Part shown: in pieces, positions 1 through 13,041 of the stretch
Layout of the letters: each line of letters starts with the position of its first letter
Numbering within the stretch: position 1 is the first letter of the stretch
Assembly (NCBI RefSeq): GCF_032362555.1
Contig: NC_083534.1
Span: forward strand, 3,581,001-3,645,000
From: Amyelois transitella
Taxonomy: Eukaryota > Arthropoda > Insecta > Lepidoptera > Pyralidae
DNA length: 64,000 nt
Reading direction: 5' to 3'
Made by a program: the position numbers and the translations under genes
The notes under the pieces: model-generated
Database searches by the model: none
Told to the model about the DNA's origin: nothing
What the model saw: only the letters and a program-made list of their open reading frames with translations

Positions 1-1338
1 ATACATTTAACGAACAACTCATTTTTACAAACAATAGTCAGCACACATCTGTTAGACAGATGTTTATCTCTTTGTGTAAATAGTTATTATGCTAAATAAA
101 TGCGATGAGTCGTAACAATTAACAGTTTGAGAATTGTTGACTTTTTACAATAAGTTGTTTGACAACGCACGCAGTTGTGTTAGTTGAAAAAAGGTCTAAC
201 CAAATTTTGACACGTCTCTTCTTGTATTTTCAGCTTTGTAATACGCAAAAAAATCATGTAAATTTGTTCGTTAGTGAATAAATTTATTATATTGTCTTCA
301 TAGTTTATGTTAACAACTAATTAATGCAAATTTTTTGTTTGTATTAAATTGATATTTATAATTTTTGCTTATCTTTCCAAATAAACAAATCAATCTGATT
401 CAATATCTTAAATTTGTTAATTAAAGTTTTGATGAAAATGTTTACATGTTTATTTTAAATTAGGTTTTAAATAATTTGGAACCCCAAGAATGCGGGCATC
501 AATCTGATTCAATATATTAAATTTGTCAATAAAAGTTTTGATGAAAATGTTTACATATTTTTTTAAATTACGATTAAAATTTTTTTGAACCTTAAGAATG
601 CCAACGACGCCAAATTCTCCAAATTTTGCGTTCTTCGAAACGCGCGTGAGAACCAACTAATGCTGCCAACACAACAGAATTCGCTTCTTATTTTGAATGT
701 TTAAAATTCACGAGAACACTGCCAACTTCAGCTGGTGTTTTGTTAATCAAATTTTGACTCTAAACATATCGATTTAAAGTTTATATAAAGCGTTTTTGCA
801 ATTTTATAATTCAATCAATGTATTGGCAATAGCTTCCGGGATATTTGCACCTGCTATTATTCATTGGGATCGGAAACAGGGTAAGCACCTGTTTGGTACT
901 TGATGTGATGGGTGACCGGTGTTATAGACTTGACATGAATACAATTTGAATTATTTGGAATAAGTAAGAACGCACATGGTAGCTACTTGAAACATCTACA
1001 CGATGACAATATTTTTCTTGGAAATTAAGACGAATTGGGACAGTGATTTACAAATACAGAACTAAGTAGTAGAAGTACTAGGATAGTATAGTCTTTAATT
1101 TCCACTGTGTATCAATATATATTTTTTTGCAATTGTGTAATTTCATGTATGAAATGCATATTTTAAAAAGCGATCATTCACGATATGGTTTTTTTTTATA
1201 GACCTAATAATAAAAAATTAATAGAAATGGTTTCATGATGAAGAACTTATTAATACATTCTAAACAAACTCATTCATAAAAAAAAATAAACAAAAGATCA
1301 TCTACAAACAATGACCTAATTTATATTTTCAAATTTAG
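1..1338. other. AT-rich DNA without a supported gene
   Basis: Apart from the tandem duplication at 389-605 I see no repeat family, exon or RNA gene here. Confidence 0.5.
389..605. repeat. direct tandem duplication, unit about 108 bp
   Basis: Units 389-497 and 498-605 align throughout (both begin ATCAATCTGATTCAATAT and end GAATGC), with scattered differences. Non-coding. Confidence 0.8.
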
Positions 1339-1468
1339 AATGCCCAATGCTTCCGAAACGTTGTTTAGTGTTTACACACCGATCGATTCTAGTATCGATA
1401 CCACGCTATCGGATGACAAATCGATAGCAGTCGATAGATCGCGTCGAAAGGTGACGTTCCCACGGTCC
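1339..1468 (+). CDS. doubtful small exon
   Basis: The sequence after an acceptor-like ttttcaaatttag is less AT-rich than its flanks and opens MPNASETLFSVYTPIDSSID, with RRKVTFP, which resembles a PP1-docking RVxF motif. Two good donors exist: AAG/gtgacg at 1451 and TCC/gtgaga at 1469. The open frame ends at 1531. No homology is recognised. It could be an upstream exon of neur, of another gene, or chance. Confidence 0.22.
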
Positions 1469-1968
1469 GTGAGAAGCGGCGAGTGGGTGAAAGAGATGGA
1501 TACAAGATGGTGTTGCGTCAGCACGCGTTAGAACGAGATGGAAGTTACGAAACGTGCGTTCGGTTTTTGAAGAGAGTTCCTGACGAACTTGTAACTTTTT
1601 TCTTTCTTTGTCCGCGTGAATTTCATTGTCTATGTCATATTCAATGTCAAATTTGATTATAATTAATAGGAGGGTTGTATTAACTGTACTTAAACTAGTT
1701 CCAAATCCGTGTCAAATTTTTATATTCTGTCATTTAAGCAAGCTTAAATTCTCATCGATTCAACTTCAAGAGTCTTGTAGACGCCCCCACTCCAAAGACA
1801 GTTCTCATAAGCATACGGACTACTCGAGAATCAAGTGTTCGAAGTATGTCCACTTCAAAATCGATTACTTGGCTTCCTAACATTTAAAATGGCTTCGACG
1901 TTTGGATTCAAGTATCAATTATGTTGCGTCTTAAGAAATAATGTCAATAATACAGTTTCATACAGAAA

Positions 1969-2172
1969 TAAAGGAAAGGTCGGAGTGGGAAGACCTAATC
2001 GAACGTATTTTGATCAAATTAAGGACGTCCTGGCAACGGGTCAGATCAAGGGTACCCGAAAGATTTACGAATGTGGATGAAGCGAAGGAAGTATGCAGAG
2101 ATCGTGGCAAGTGGAAAGATGTAGTCTCTGCCTACACCTCCGGGAAAAAGGCGTAACTTTATGTATGTATAT
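1969..2172 (+). mobile_element. LINE 3' fragment (family D)
   Basis: Degraded end of a reverse-transcriptase ORF. The reading KVGVGRPNRTYFDQIKD shifts frame into VDEAKEVCRDRGKWKDVVSA, then a short tail ends in TATG repeats. Twelve related fragments occur in the window. This C-terminal motif and the GRPRR-type segment are typical of non-LTR retrotransposon ORF2 ends; the clade is not certain. Confidence 0.7.
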
Positions 2173-4529
2173 ATACGATTTCATGATTCACTAATTGACT
2201 TAAACACTCTTAAAAAATGGATTAATATTTTGTTAGAAAATGAAAAACAATTAAACTTAAAGACATGAACAATTTATGTATATAAGCGTATTTACCGGTA
2301 AAACAATAAAAACTCTACAATTTATCCCACGATCGACGCGCCGATTAAAAAATAAAAAGTCATCCTGTCACACGGGATTGGCGCGAAAATACTAGTTTCA
2401 TTGAGCGGCTCTCCCACTTGCTCCTGGTGCCCTAGTATCATGGCCACGATTAACTTAAGTGGTGCTATTTTTAAAACAAGTTATTGATTCGGTTGACATC
2501 ACCATAACAAGTAAATGGTGGTTAGCCTGTTTCCTTCGATACGTAGTTATTTATTTTCTCATCTATAGCTTGTTCTTCAGTTTAATAATGATTCAAAATG
2601 GTCGAGAAAGCTTACAATATCGTGTTAGAGATCTTTTAGCCAAATTCTCATCGTTGTGTCTGTGGTTGAAAATTTGCATAAATTATATACGCAGATTTTG
2701 TTTAGTAAAACTGAAACGTTACACATACGAGATAAAGTTGTGTTCCGGGTTGATTTATTTATCAATAAAAACTATTTACTTGTGATAAACACAGATAACC
2801 TGTTAATATCCAACTAACACCAAAACAAAAATGTTATCTGCGTACCTATTTAAAGTATTTGACAAACTCGTGTATGTTCTTCAGGTAAAGTCGGAATATT
2901 ACCGTAAATTCATTATTATAATCTAACTACTAAACGAATGGACATCCCGAAGTTCTGTTTACCACATTGGGGAATAAAACAAGCAGATAATATAAGTAAT
3001 AAAAATACAATTAAAGTCAGTGGCCATAACGTAAAGCAATTCTTTATTAATTCAACCTGCAAAGTATACATTTCAATATCCGTTCCAATTCTCGTAAACT
3101 TATTTAAAAAAGGAACAATTAAAAGAAAAACAATTTTCGCACGACACTGGCCGTCTCAAGATCATAGAGAAAAAATTGTCTTGGTAGCGCAGCGGCGGAA
3201 AAAAAAGAAAAAGAAAAGAAAATGGCGCGCCAATAAGCAATAAGAGTTAATAAGAATTACGTGGGAAGCGGGATGTGGTACCGTTAACTTAATGTGCGGA
3301 TCTATCCGTTGTTCTTCTTTAGGGATCAGTAAACCAGACCGGTTTCACTTTTTAATATTATTGCTGATATTCGTTGACAGGATAACTGGACATTGCGACC
3401 AACAAATAAGAGTAATGGAGCATTGCCAACATTATAAAATAATAGATATTGTATGTTAATTTATTATGTTATAGTAGTCGAAAATCAACTGCACAGATAT
3501 GATAATTGCCTAATTTGAAAAACAACACAATCCTCTGGATTCTTTTGTTAATTTGGTAGCAAGTTATCAAAGTTTTTGCATTTTTTTTATATAAAACATC
3601 GGAAGATTTTTGAAGTCAAGTTTCAACAACAAATCCACACGCTCGATTATGAATGAATATACCGCCCACCAAAAGGCCGTAACAAACGCTCAAATTTATA
3701 ACGTTTAACCTGTAATCCCTATAATGCTACTAATCATACACAGACAATAATTCGTGCTTCACTCATTAAAGAAAATGACGTAAGTACAATTTAAGATCTA
3801 TCTACACATTGGGCGAGTTACTGGCACAGATTCTGGGCCAGTAGAGGGCTTGTCGTTTCTACGTTGGCCGTAGATGTTGAACCAAGGGTTACAGCCAATT
3901 TGTAATAAAATATATCGTAGCATTTAAACTGGGATACTTAAATTTTAAAAGCAACAGTGTCGTCATGCTCTTTTATAATTTTATTATCGAATTAATTAAA
4001 AAATACTGAACGTGTGTGAATTTAATGACAAAAAACTGTTTCTTTAGTAGAGGAGCCACACAAATACTAATCAGTTTCTGAATCCAAGTCGAAATAATTA
4101 CCAATTATTCCCCTGTAAGTATATAGGTGGTATTTTCTGTAAATTCCCTTGGAAACGGGAAAAACGATAATGCAAATTATACGCGGGCGAAGATGTGGTT
4201 ACCAGCTGGTAGTTAAATAAACAAATATAAACAAAAATATAAACAAAAATAAAATAAACAAATATAAACGCAGACTTGGGGTTAGTTTTCAATTGACTGG
4301 CCAAACGTATAACATTGGTTTACGAATGGCCCACGTTTAAACGCAGTGTGTAACCGTGAGAACGCAGCGGGCGAAGGTGTGGTTTGACTAGCGCGATTGT
4401 AACGTTATTTAAAAAAAACGTTATTCCCATTTAACTATAAAGTTATTTTAACGTCTCGTCATCGTATTTTTCCATTTTTGTATCGTACCAAAATCGAAAT
4501 TTTATAATTGCGGGTGGAGCCACGAGTGA
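2173..4529. other. gene-free stretch, no recognised element
   Basis: AT-rich. An open frame at 2938-3243 ending in a lysine run has no domain and no exon features. Two similar short GC-richer pieces (about 4180-4210 and 4350-4390, sharing GCGGGCGAAG and TGTGGTT) look like remnants of one repeat. Confidence 0.4.
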
Positions 4530-4796
4530 AATATAAATAAATAGATAATAAAAAAATAAATATATACGGGACAAATAACACAGATTGAGTTAGCCTCGAA
4601 GTAAGTTCGAGACTTGTGTTACGAGATACTAACTCAACGATACTATGTTTTATAATAAATATGTACTTAGATAGATAAACATCCAAGATCCAGACCAATC
4701 AGAGAAAGTTCGTTTCTCATCATGCACTGACCGGGATTCGAACCCGGGACCTCCGGTGTCACAGACAAGCGTATTACTGCTGCGCCACAGAGGCCG
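4530..4796 (-). mobile_element. tRNA-derived SINE (family B)
   Basis: A tRNA-like head at its right end carries a B box (GGTTCGAATCCC in head sense) and an A-box-like TGGCGCAGC (here mutated). The body has GTATCGTTGAGTTAGTATC, then an AT-rich tail. It is read in the minus orientation. Confidence 0.8.
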
Positions 4797-5005
4797 TCAA
4801 TATAGTGAATGAATAAACAAATCGATTGAAAAGTACCTCCGGAATCGAAACCTGGACCGCGGCGGACCGGAGGAGTCAAGTTTCTACTGTTTCCGTCGCC
4901 CGCCCATCCTGTCTGTGGTTGAGTGTAGGTAACTTTTTCATTGAAAACTGGTCAATAACAGTCGGGTTTGTTTGTTTTTTAACATACACTGGTGTATTCA
5001 ATGAT

Positions 5006-5142
5006 GTGCCGTGTGGTTCCCGGCACATTTACAAAAAAGAATAGGACCACTCCATCTCTTTCTCAAGGATTTCGTAAAACGCGACTAAGTGATAGGCTTA
5101 TAAACTTGGGATTCCTCTTTTAGGCGATGGGCTAGCAACCTG
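5006..5142 (+). mobile_element. SINE-A, 3'-truncated
   Basis: Starts with the family hairpin GTGCCG-9-CGGCAC and breaks off after CTAGCAACCTGT. A Helitron-like remnant (about 5160-5275) follows. Confidence 0.8.
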
Positions 5143-5726
5143 TTATTCTGGGTCTTCAGCTACCTACATACCAAATTTCATCGTAATCGCTTCAGTAGTT
5201 TTTGCGTGAAAGGGTAACAAACATTCATACTGACATCCTGACATACAAACTTTCGCATTTATAATATTGATAGGATTTATTTCAAGTCTGTTAAAGTAGT
5301 CTAAATTATGGAGTAACTAAATTTTGAGCACTCATACCTACTTCTATTAAATTTTATATCTATTCATTATATCGTTGTCTTAATTTATTTAACTATTATT
5401 AATAAACAAGAACATGTGCGCCAAGAGAAGATATTCCCAACGACCCCCGCATATCCCCGCGTGTGGCGCCATCTGTGCGCCATTTGTAATTCTCTATGGT
5501 CTCCATTGTTGTTTTTGTTACGTCTCTGGCACCTAGGGTTTTAAGGATTACATGTTGTTTGAAACTCTTCAGTCTTTATTGAAGTAAAGTGTGTTGGGGG
5601 ACATTTTTTGGTTTTTTAGACGATAATTTGTGACACTTTATCCAAAGGTTTCAACAACAAGTTTATTTTAGAAGTGTTGGAACAGATTTTAGCGTGAGCG
5701 AAACCATGACTTATATGAAACAACTA

Positions 5727-5980
5727 TGCCGTGTGGTTCCCGGCACCAGTACAAAGAAGGACCACTCCATCGCTTTCCCACGGATGTCGTAAAAGCCGAC
5801 TAAGGGGTAGGCTTACAAACTTGGGATTCCTTTTTTTAGGCGATGGGCTAGCGACCTGTCACTTTTTGAATCTCAATTCTATCATTAAGCCAAATAGCTG
5901 AGCGTGGCCTATCAGTCTTTTCGAGACTGTTGACTCTGTCTACCCCACAAGGGATATAGACGTGACCATATGTATGTATA
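5727..5980 (+). mobile_element. SINE-A, near full length (family description)
   Basis: Family A is about 255-260 bp. The head GTGCCGTGTGGTTCCCGGCAC can fold as a hairpin (stem GTGCCG/CGGCAC). The middle has ATGGATGTCGTAAAAGGCGA and CGATGGGCTAGCAACCTGTC, then CAGCTGAACGTGGCC. The 3' tail is GGGATATAGACGTGATTATA plus TATG repeats. About 45 full or partial copies lie in the window. I see no tRNA-like A/B box order, so the head's origin is unknown. Confidence 0.85.
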
Positions 5981-6527
5981 TGAAACAACGTTGTGTGAAA
6001 AATTAAAAAAGTTTCTCATAAGATTCATCATGTTTAAGCCGTTTGAAAACGTAACTATACAATCATGCAAGAACCACTGATACAAAGCAGAGAAAATTAC
6101 ATTCGCACTCTCTCTCTCTTTCCTTCTCATATAAAAACATACGTCTATCCCTGTTTAACGTGTGTAGTAATCGCTTGCAGCGTGTCACGCACCACGATTT
6201 TTTAGATCGTTATACTTGATGAAGCTTCTTTGCTTCACTTTTGTTTCATAAATTATGAACCCTAAGCTTTTGTAATAAGATTTCGAATCGTTTTTCTATT
6301 GCACAAAAGATTTTCAACCTATATCTCATCTATATACGTTTAAAGCTAAATCTTTGGTGATGGTAGAAACCAAAGAGAGATTCACTACGTTTTGTAGATG
6401 CATGTAGTTCTCATTAAACGCAATGTTATTCAATTTTGATTAGGTGTCATTTTATCTTATACGTTATACCTTCATTTCCATTTACACTCATCTACAATAA
6501 TTTTCACAGGGCGAAACTTATACCTAA

Positions 6528-6766
6528 CTAGCTGTGTGTTATTAAGGGCATCATTGAAGCCCTCAAGGATGAATAATTTTCTCCGATTTTTTCACATTTT
6601 CCATTATTTCTTTGCTCCTTATAGTTGCAGCGTGATGTTATATAGCCTAAAGCCTTCCTCGATAAATGGTCTATTCAGCGCAAAAATAATTTTTCTATTT
6701 GAACCTGTAGTTCCAGATAAGCGCTTTCAAACGAACAAACTCTTCAGCTTTATAATATTAGTATAA
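6528..6766 (-). mobile_element. Lep1-like Helitron fragment
   Basis: Minus orientation: begins CTAGCTGTG and ends TAATATTAGTATA in plus sense. The internal TTGAAGCCCTCAAGGATGAA and GCAGCGTGATGTTATATAGC are shared with about nine other copies. Confidence 0.75.
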
Positions 6767-6928
6767 ATTAAATATTTCAAAGAGCCCATTAGTCATAATA
6801 TTGTCAAATTTAGATGGTAACATCCTAGTAACTTCGAAAAAAATCTTTCCATCGTACAATATAGTTTTGAAATGTGACCAACATCTTTAATTTTCAAACT
6901 TGTATCCTTTTAAACAACAGTAAGACAA

Positions 6929-7104
6929 AGCCAGTGGTCTTGAAAGACTGATAGGCCCCTCATCAATTCAAGTTGCTAGCCCATCGCCTAAAAGTAGAAT
7001 ACCAAGTTAATAAGCCTATCCCTTAGTCGCCTTTTACGTCATCCATGTGAATGAGATGAAGTGGTCCTATTATTTTTTATATTAGTGCCGGGAACCACAC
7101 GGCA
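6929..7104 (-). mobile_element. SINE-A
   Basis: Ends in the inverted head GTGCCGGGAACCACACGGCA; the tail end is degraded. Confidence 0.8.
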
Positions 7105-7611
7105 TATTTATTTGTAAGGCTCAATTAATTAAATGATTCACTTGTCTCGAACAAAAACCCTTTGTGTATAAATGTTGAATGATCTTTTATTTGTACTCAC
7201 TATATTTGTCTCAAGCCGTATACGTAGTTATTTCTTTGCCTTACAAGACGTTGATTGTTGTCTTTGTCTCTTTTCAAGGCGATAATTTAAGTTTGAATTT
7301 AGAACAAGTTACATTTGAAACATTTCTAAACGCTATAAAATCTTTCTCGGTCCTCTTCGCTTCGGATAAAATTACCGCGAAGTTCCGATCGTTTTTGGTT
7401 CTTTTTTTAATTTACCAATTGAGAGAGAAGTATGCCTTTATTCAATATGTATTCACTTTTATTTCAAAATTAGAATTTATTAATTTTTAAAACTGGACTG
7501 TAAGTAAAATTTAGGGTAAAACATGTAGGTATTTAGCTTTTCTTTCAAATTCGTATTTACTTTTATCATTGCTTTGTCTTTATTTGTTGTTTTGATAGAT
7601 GTAGGTATAGT

Positions 7612-7712
7612 ATGAAGCGAAGGAAGTATGCAGAGATCGTGGCGAGTGGAAAGAGGTAGTCTCTGCCTACCCCTCCGGGAAAGAGGCGTGATTTTACTAG
7701 TATGTATGTATG
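7612..7712 (+). mobile_element. LINE family D, 3' end
   Basis: GAAGCGAAGGAAGTATGCAG to the TATG repeats; the reading ends VSAYPSGKEA. Confidence 0.8.
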
Positions 7713-8017
7713 TATGTTTGATAAAAGTTGTTTTTTGCAACGCAAAGTGACATCAGCAACTGTACCTACCTACCTACATAGATGATCTTTACTATACCTT
7801 ATATTGCCTTCAATAAAATCTCCAAAGATTCCATCACGAATCGTTGAATTGATTGAAATATAATCTGTAACAATAAAAATCGCGTGTTTAATTTCAAAAT
7901 GGCCTCGTTCACGTCTCGTGTTTAGTCACGGCTGCTGCTCTGGGGTCATTGTCTGCATCGTCATTATTTTATGGCTGTATATCCCGGTAATCCTCGTTAT
8001 TGACGTATGTATTTGAA

Positions 8018-8265
8018 GGCCTCTGTGGCGCAGCGGTGGAACGCTTGTCTGTGACACCGGAGGTCCCGGGTTCGAATCCCGGCCAGGGCCATGATGAGAA
8101 ATGAACTTCTTCTGATTGGTCTGGGTCTTGGATGTTTATCTATGTATATAAGTATTTATTATAAAAATATAGTATCGTTGAGTTAGTATCTCGTAACACA
8201 AGTCTCGAACTTATTTTGAGGCTAACTCAATCAGTGTTATTTGTCCCGTATATATTTATTTGTTA
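8018..8265 (+). mobile_element. tRNA-derived SINE (family B), best copy
   Basis: Starts GGCCTCTGTGGCGCAGCGG and has GGTTCGAATCCCGG about 45 bases later, giving Pol III A and B boxes in tRNA order. The body follows with AACACAAGTCTCGAAC. It is not a functional tRNA, because the anticodon arm and acceptor pairing are poor. Confidence 0.85.
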
Positions 8266-8542
8266 GTTAAGTTTATCCTAACTAAACAAAATCATGGCAA
8301 CCGTTGCGTACCTACAAGAAGGTTGCCAACATTAATCGAATGTTAAAAGCATTGATTTATCAGAGTATAAGTGAAGAAATTGGTGAGATAGGAAATTAAA
8401 TGGCTAAACCTGTGGCAGTGAGCTCCAAAATTTAAACAAAACAATATAAACAAGCCAAATAAATGTGCTACACGGTAAAAATGTTATTATGTCCGAGAAT
8501 TTTGTAACCTGGCCAAAGAAAATCTAAAGAAAAAAAAAATAA

Positions 8543-8800
8543 GTGCCGTGTGGTTCCTGGCACCAATAGAAAAAAAGAAAAGGACCACATCATCTCTTTC
8601 CCATGGATGTCGTAAAAGGCGACTAAGGGATAGGCTTATTATATACTTGGGATTCCTCTTTTAGGGTTAGGGCTAGCGACCTTTCACTATTTAAATCTCA
8701 ATTCTATCATTGAGCCAAGCGGCTGAGCCTGGTCCATCAGTCTTTTCAAGACTGTTGGCACTGTCTACCCCGCAAGGGTATATAGAGACGTGAGTATATG
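8543..8800 (+). mobile_element. SINE-A, full length
   Basis: The head has one loop change (GTGCCG TGTGGTTCC TGGCAC). The tail is GAGACGTGAGTATATG without a long TATG run. Confidence 0.85.
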
Positions 8801-9595
8801 TTTTGTAAATTTGGGCGACTAACTCATACCTTGCTCCAAATTTGGACATCTGCGCATCCATTTAAACTTAATCGAATGGATCCCTCGGGCCGCGACCCTT
8901 CGGATATATCTTTAATTTTCCCCCAAATATGACCCAGTCTTAAGCCGATGTAATCTCTAGGCATTTTTTTTTTTTACTTTTATATTTATTATTTATTACG
9001 CTAGCAACACATACTGAACTAGTTCTAAATTTCAATGATGCGTTCTTAACTTACGTTTAGTAATTTTTTTAGATTGAAAATTAGAATTAGTTCTATTCTT
9101 TGTTAGATTAAATTTTTTTCTCACATTAAAATTTATGTCCCATAATTTCTCCGTTTTTTTTTTAAAATTTTATTAAAGAAAATTATTCTTAACATTTATT
9201 ATGACTTTTTTTTTAATTCTGTCGTGTTTATTTGTAAATTAATTTAGTATGTGATATTATCATTATAATTTTAATTTTTTTTTCACTAAAACAAATGACA
9301 GGCCTTTTCATTTATATCTGTCGGTGTGTAGGTACTATAAAAACCTCACCCTTCAAAGTCGTGAACCGTAAACTCATCAAAGAGATGATTTCAGTTGGAG
9401 CGTTAATGCACAGGAATAAACATGGTTATTTTTAAATATAAATATCTGTTCTACGTCAGATATTATAAATATTACAACGGTTACCCCCACTGTTGTTTTA
9501 TTGTTGAGAGCATTTCATAAAATAATCCCATAAACTGACGAGTTTGCTTGAAATGAATGTGGAAAAATATTAACGAACTGAAGTTATAACATAAA

Positions 9596-9875
9596 ATTAT
9601 ATCTATATTAATATTATAAAGCTGAAGAGTTTGTTTGTTTGAATGAACGCGCTTATCTCAGGAAGTACTGGTTCGAAATGAAAAATTATTTTTGCGTTGA
9701 ATAGACCATTTATCGAGGAGGCTTTAGGCTATATAATATCACGCTGCAACTATAAGGAGCAAATAAATAATGGAAAATGTGAAAAAAAAACCGGGAAAAT
9801 TATTCATCTTGAGGGCTTCAATGATGCCCAAAATAACTATTCCACGCGGACGAAGTCGCGGTACACAGTTGGTGT
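9596..9875 (+). mobile_element. Lep1-like Helitron copy
   Basis: TATTAATATTATAAAGCTGA to CACGCGGACGAAGTCGCGG; the terminal CTAG is mutated (ACAGTTGGT). The open frames in it are not genes. Confidence 0.75.
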
Positions 9876-10255
9876 ACAATAACAAGTTAACGGCGAACTT
9901 AGGTATTTTTCTTCCAACTTTTTCTAACAGTCAATCAAGTGGAAACATCTAGCTTTTTTTTTATATATCTATATATACCGAAGGGTGTCTGTAACTAGCT
10001 TATAATAATTTCATACGAAGCTATTTATTAGGGCGCCCACCCCCGCAATTCCCTTAAGGATTAGCGAAATGCGATAACTCGTCAAGGGTGTGTCGTCCCC
10101 CTTTTAATTTGTGTCAGAGCACTGAGGATTTTGTCTGTGATGTTCTGGGTTAGTGGGTCGAGCGTTTTCACCCGATTGGTACAAAGTTGCTTATAAGACG
10201 ATAGGCTAGCAACCTGTCACTATTTGAATCTCAATTCCATTAGTAAGCTATCCAT

Positions 10256-12120
10256 CAAAACGTGACAATCGGCCGACACAAAACAAGCTTAAGTTGAGAG
10301 AATATAAGTTTAAAAAAAAATAAAACTTTTTGTAAAAATCTGTAAGTTAATCTAATTTAAAAGTAAATATTATCTGAATTTAATTATTTTTTAATCCAGT
10401 CGGCTAGACGTGGCCCTGCGTACAACATGACATGTATGCAGTTTAAGAACGTTTACAAAAACCAGGCATAGAAAAAAATCTCGCAGCTTACTATCAAATT
10501 ACAGATCTAAAGTTGGCTACCACAAAAACTTTAAGTGAATCTAAATATAGCGTAGATTCCTAACACGCGGTGTCTGTAAAAATATCCCAAAATGGCACGT
10601 GCTCGCCATTATTTAGTGAAACATCGGAACTAATGAGAGGACAATTTGTTCCCCTCGCAAAACTCCGAGAATATACTACACATTCAAATTTGAGGGTAGT
10701 TACGACGCGGGTCGGGCGTTCCATTGCGTGTAAGTTATTCGTATTTTAAACTTTAAATAAAGAATTTTTTTCTTTTCTGCTCTATGGGCACACATTTTCT
10801 TTTTTTAAACGTCTTAATGTAAAATCTTTTCTAAAACTAGCAAAGGAATAAACAGTTTCAACGCATCAACTGGTTTGAAACGAATCACTGGTCACCCTCC
10901 TGTAATTATCAGATTTCCTATTGAGGATGCGCTGACGCAACGGGGCGCATCTCCGCGGTATAAACTAGAGTTTCACCACCAGCATATCGTCCTTATATTG
11001 TTTTTAAATTATAATTTGACTATTTGACGTTTAGTACGATTCTACTTTTTTAGTGGCCAGCAGTCTCAAATAGATCTAATATCAATTTGTAACTGGTTTA
11101 AAGGCACCCATGGTAGCAGATGTTCCATTTTTGAATATACGAGTACCTTAAAGATAACCTTTGAATCAGAGATTCGTTTCATTTGACCTCAAAGTATAAC
11201 AATTTCTATGTGGCCAGTCATGTAAACAAAAACATTTTGGCTTCGGGCGAAGAAATTGCAAAACACTCGATTGTTCTAAAACTCATTGTCGTCATAAAAC
11301 AATCAGAATATTTGAACAGTGACGTTTCCTCATTGTCTCACCTTTAATAACATTTTAGATACGTCACGAACATGGCATCATACCTTTATATCTGCGCGCG
11401 ACAAAAAGCAGGATGTTTCATCTATGGCTGCGTTCGATGACAGATGCCAAAAAGAACGATTCGAATTTTAAATGTCACTGCCTGCGTCACAGGCTTCCTG
11501 GTGCAGTCCCTATGGCTAAGTTTAGACCAGTTGACGTCAAAGTTGATCTAGATATCCGAATAGAACGTTTATATGCAACAGCCGAGACTATTAACTGCTA
11601 CTTTCAAGACAATATGGCGGTTTAATTGTCTAGCAAAATGGCGGATGTGTCGGTTATTTCGAAATTTATGACAATTTCGATTCAAATTCGATACTGTCAA
11701 TGATTTACAAAGATTATAAGTAAATTAAGTACTGTATGACAAGCAGTATTGATATAATGAAGACAATACCTTTAGCTATCCATCATTATCGGCTACTCCT
11801 CGTGACAATGACTTATTTAATACCTGCTGGACCCATTATCTAATGTTTTATTAGGTAATGGGTAGCTAGTTTCTTTTTTTTTGTTTACAGCCTAAAAAAC
11901 AAATCATTTAAACAATATTTCTTCTCGTTTGTCCGACAGTATGTTGAAACCGTAAAATTTAAACAGTGTTTAGTATAATTATCGTGCAGGAAGGGAATTA
12001 ACATCGATTAACCGTGCGAGCTTCCGGTGTGGGCCTAAATGATGAGACATTGACCCAAAAAATACAAATATATAGAAAACCTCTGATATAAAGCATAAGT
12101 TAGCGGTCCATCAATCCGTC
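10256..12120. other. gene-free stretch
   Basis: A SINE-A fragment precedes it (10189-10255). I see no exon that I can support. An open frame at 11413-11625 is less AT-rich but has no domain, acceptor or donor to support it. Confidence 0.4.
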
Positions 12121-12124
12121 CATA

Positions 12125-12385
12125 TCCAATCACGTCTGAATCCCTTGCGGGGAAGACAGAGTCAGCAGTCTTTTTAAGACTGACAGGCCACGTTCAACTG
12201 TATGACCTAATGAAAGAAATGAGATTCATGTTGATTATACATACATACATAAAATCACGCCTCTTTCCCGGAGGGGTAGGCAGAGACTACCTCTTTCCAC
12301 TTGCCACGATCTCTGCATACTTCCTTCGCTTCATTTGGATACTTTTGACCTGACCCTTTACCAGGACGTCCTTAACTAAATTATT
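12125..12385 (-). mobile_element. SINE-A fragment followed by LINE family D 3' end
   Basis: 12125-12235 is a SINE-A tail region (CCCTTGCGGGGAAGACAGAG). 12243-12385 is a family-D LINE tail starting ATACATACATAAAATCACGC in the minus orientation. Confidence 0.78.
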
Positions 12386-12424
12386 AATATACTTTTCTTC
12401 GGAATCTTATGTGCGGGCGTGATT

Positions 12425-12842
12425 AATATTACAATAGGGGTTGGTGTAAGAGCCAGGTGGTTCTGTTAAAAAAAACCGAGGGTGGGCGCCATTTTGATTC
12501 GGTCCCCCGTATCCGGCCGGAAGGACCGATTTTCACCCGATCATCAAAACCGGATATTTGAGATGATTTTATTTCAAATGAATTCGCAAACAAAGTTTTT
12601 GCCAATAAATTACGAATGATGGGAAATTTTAAAAGGGAGTGGTATTCCGAAGTTTCCAAGTTCGATTCCCAGCGTGGTGAAATATGAGTAGGTACATAGT
12701 GATTCTAGCACCTGCACAGACCGCCCACATTTAGGTCCAACTTACACTCTTCGTTTTGAAAAATACTAGGATTTTAAGTTCATCTCACGTAATTATTCTT
12801 TCCCGAAATTTTTTGTATTAGTGCCGGGAACCACACGGCACC
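12425..12842. repeat. unclassified repeat-like segment plus SINE-A head
   Basis: Contains TTCGATTCCCAGCGTGG (a B-box-like string) and GGTCCCCCGTATCCGGCC, and is GC-richer than its surroundings. It ends with an inverted SINE-A head at about 12810-12842. Probably an old retroelement; family not recognised. Confidence 0.4.
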
Positions 12843-13041
12843 ATCAATATCAAGTAAATCGCTGATTTTGTACTAACACCGCTCGGTTAAAAGTACTAGT
12901 TATAACGTTATTATTTTGTCACTAACTCCCCTAAAGTTAACACATCGCCGGCCAAGGGGAACCGTACAATGCGCACGTGTTTCCTCTTTTTAGAAAATTA
13001 GAGGAAGTTCAAGCACTTACCGTGATGTGGGTATAAGAAAC

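Noticed and set aside
2938-3243. 101-residue frame ending in a lysine run
   Set aside because: AT-rich composition, low-complexity end, no recognised domain and no flanking gene signals.
645-4362. Su(H)-type sites CGTGAGAA near 645 and 4355 as evidence for Notch control of neur
   Set aside because: An eight-base degenerate motif is expected about this often by chance in 15 kb.
8018-8092. Candidate tRNA gene
   Set aside because: A and B boxes are present, but cloverleaf pairing is poor and the sequence continues into a SINE body found in several copies.
12429-12659. 76-residue minus frame
   Set aside because: Lies in an old repeat-like segment; no domain, splice sites or codon bias.
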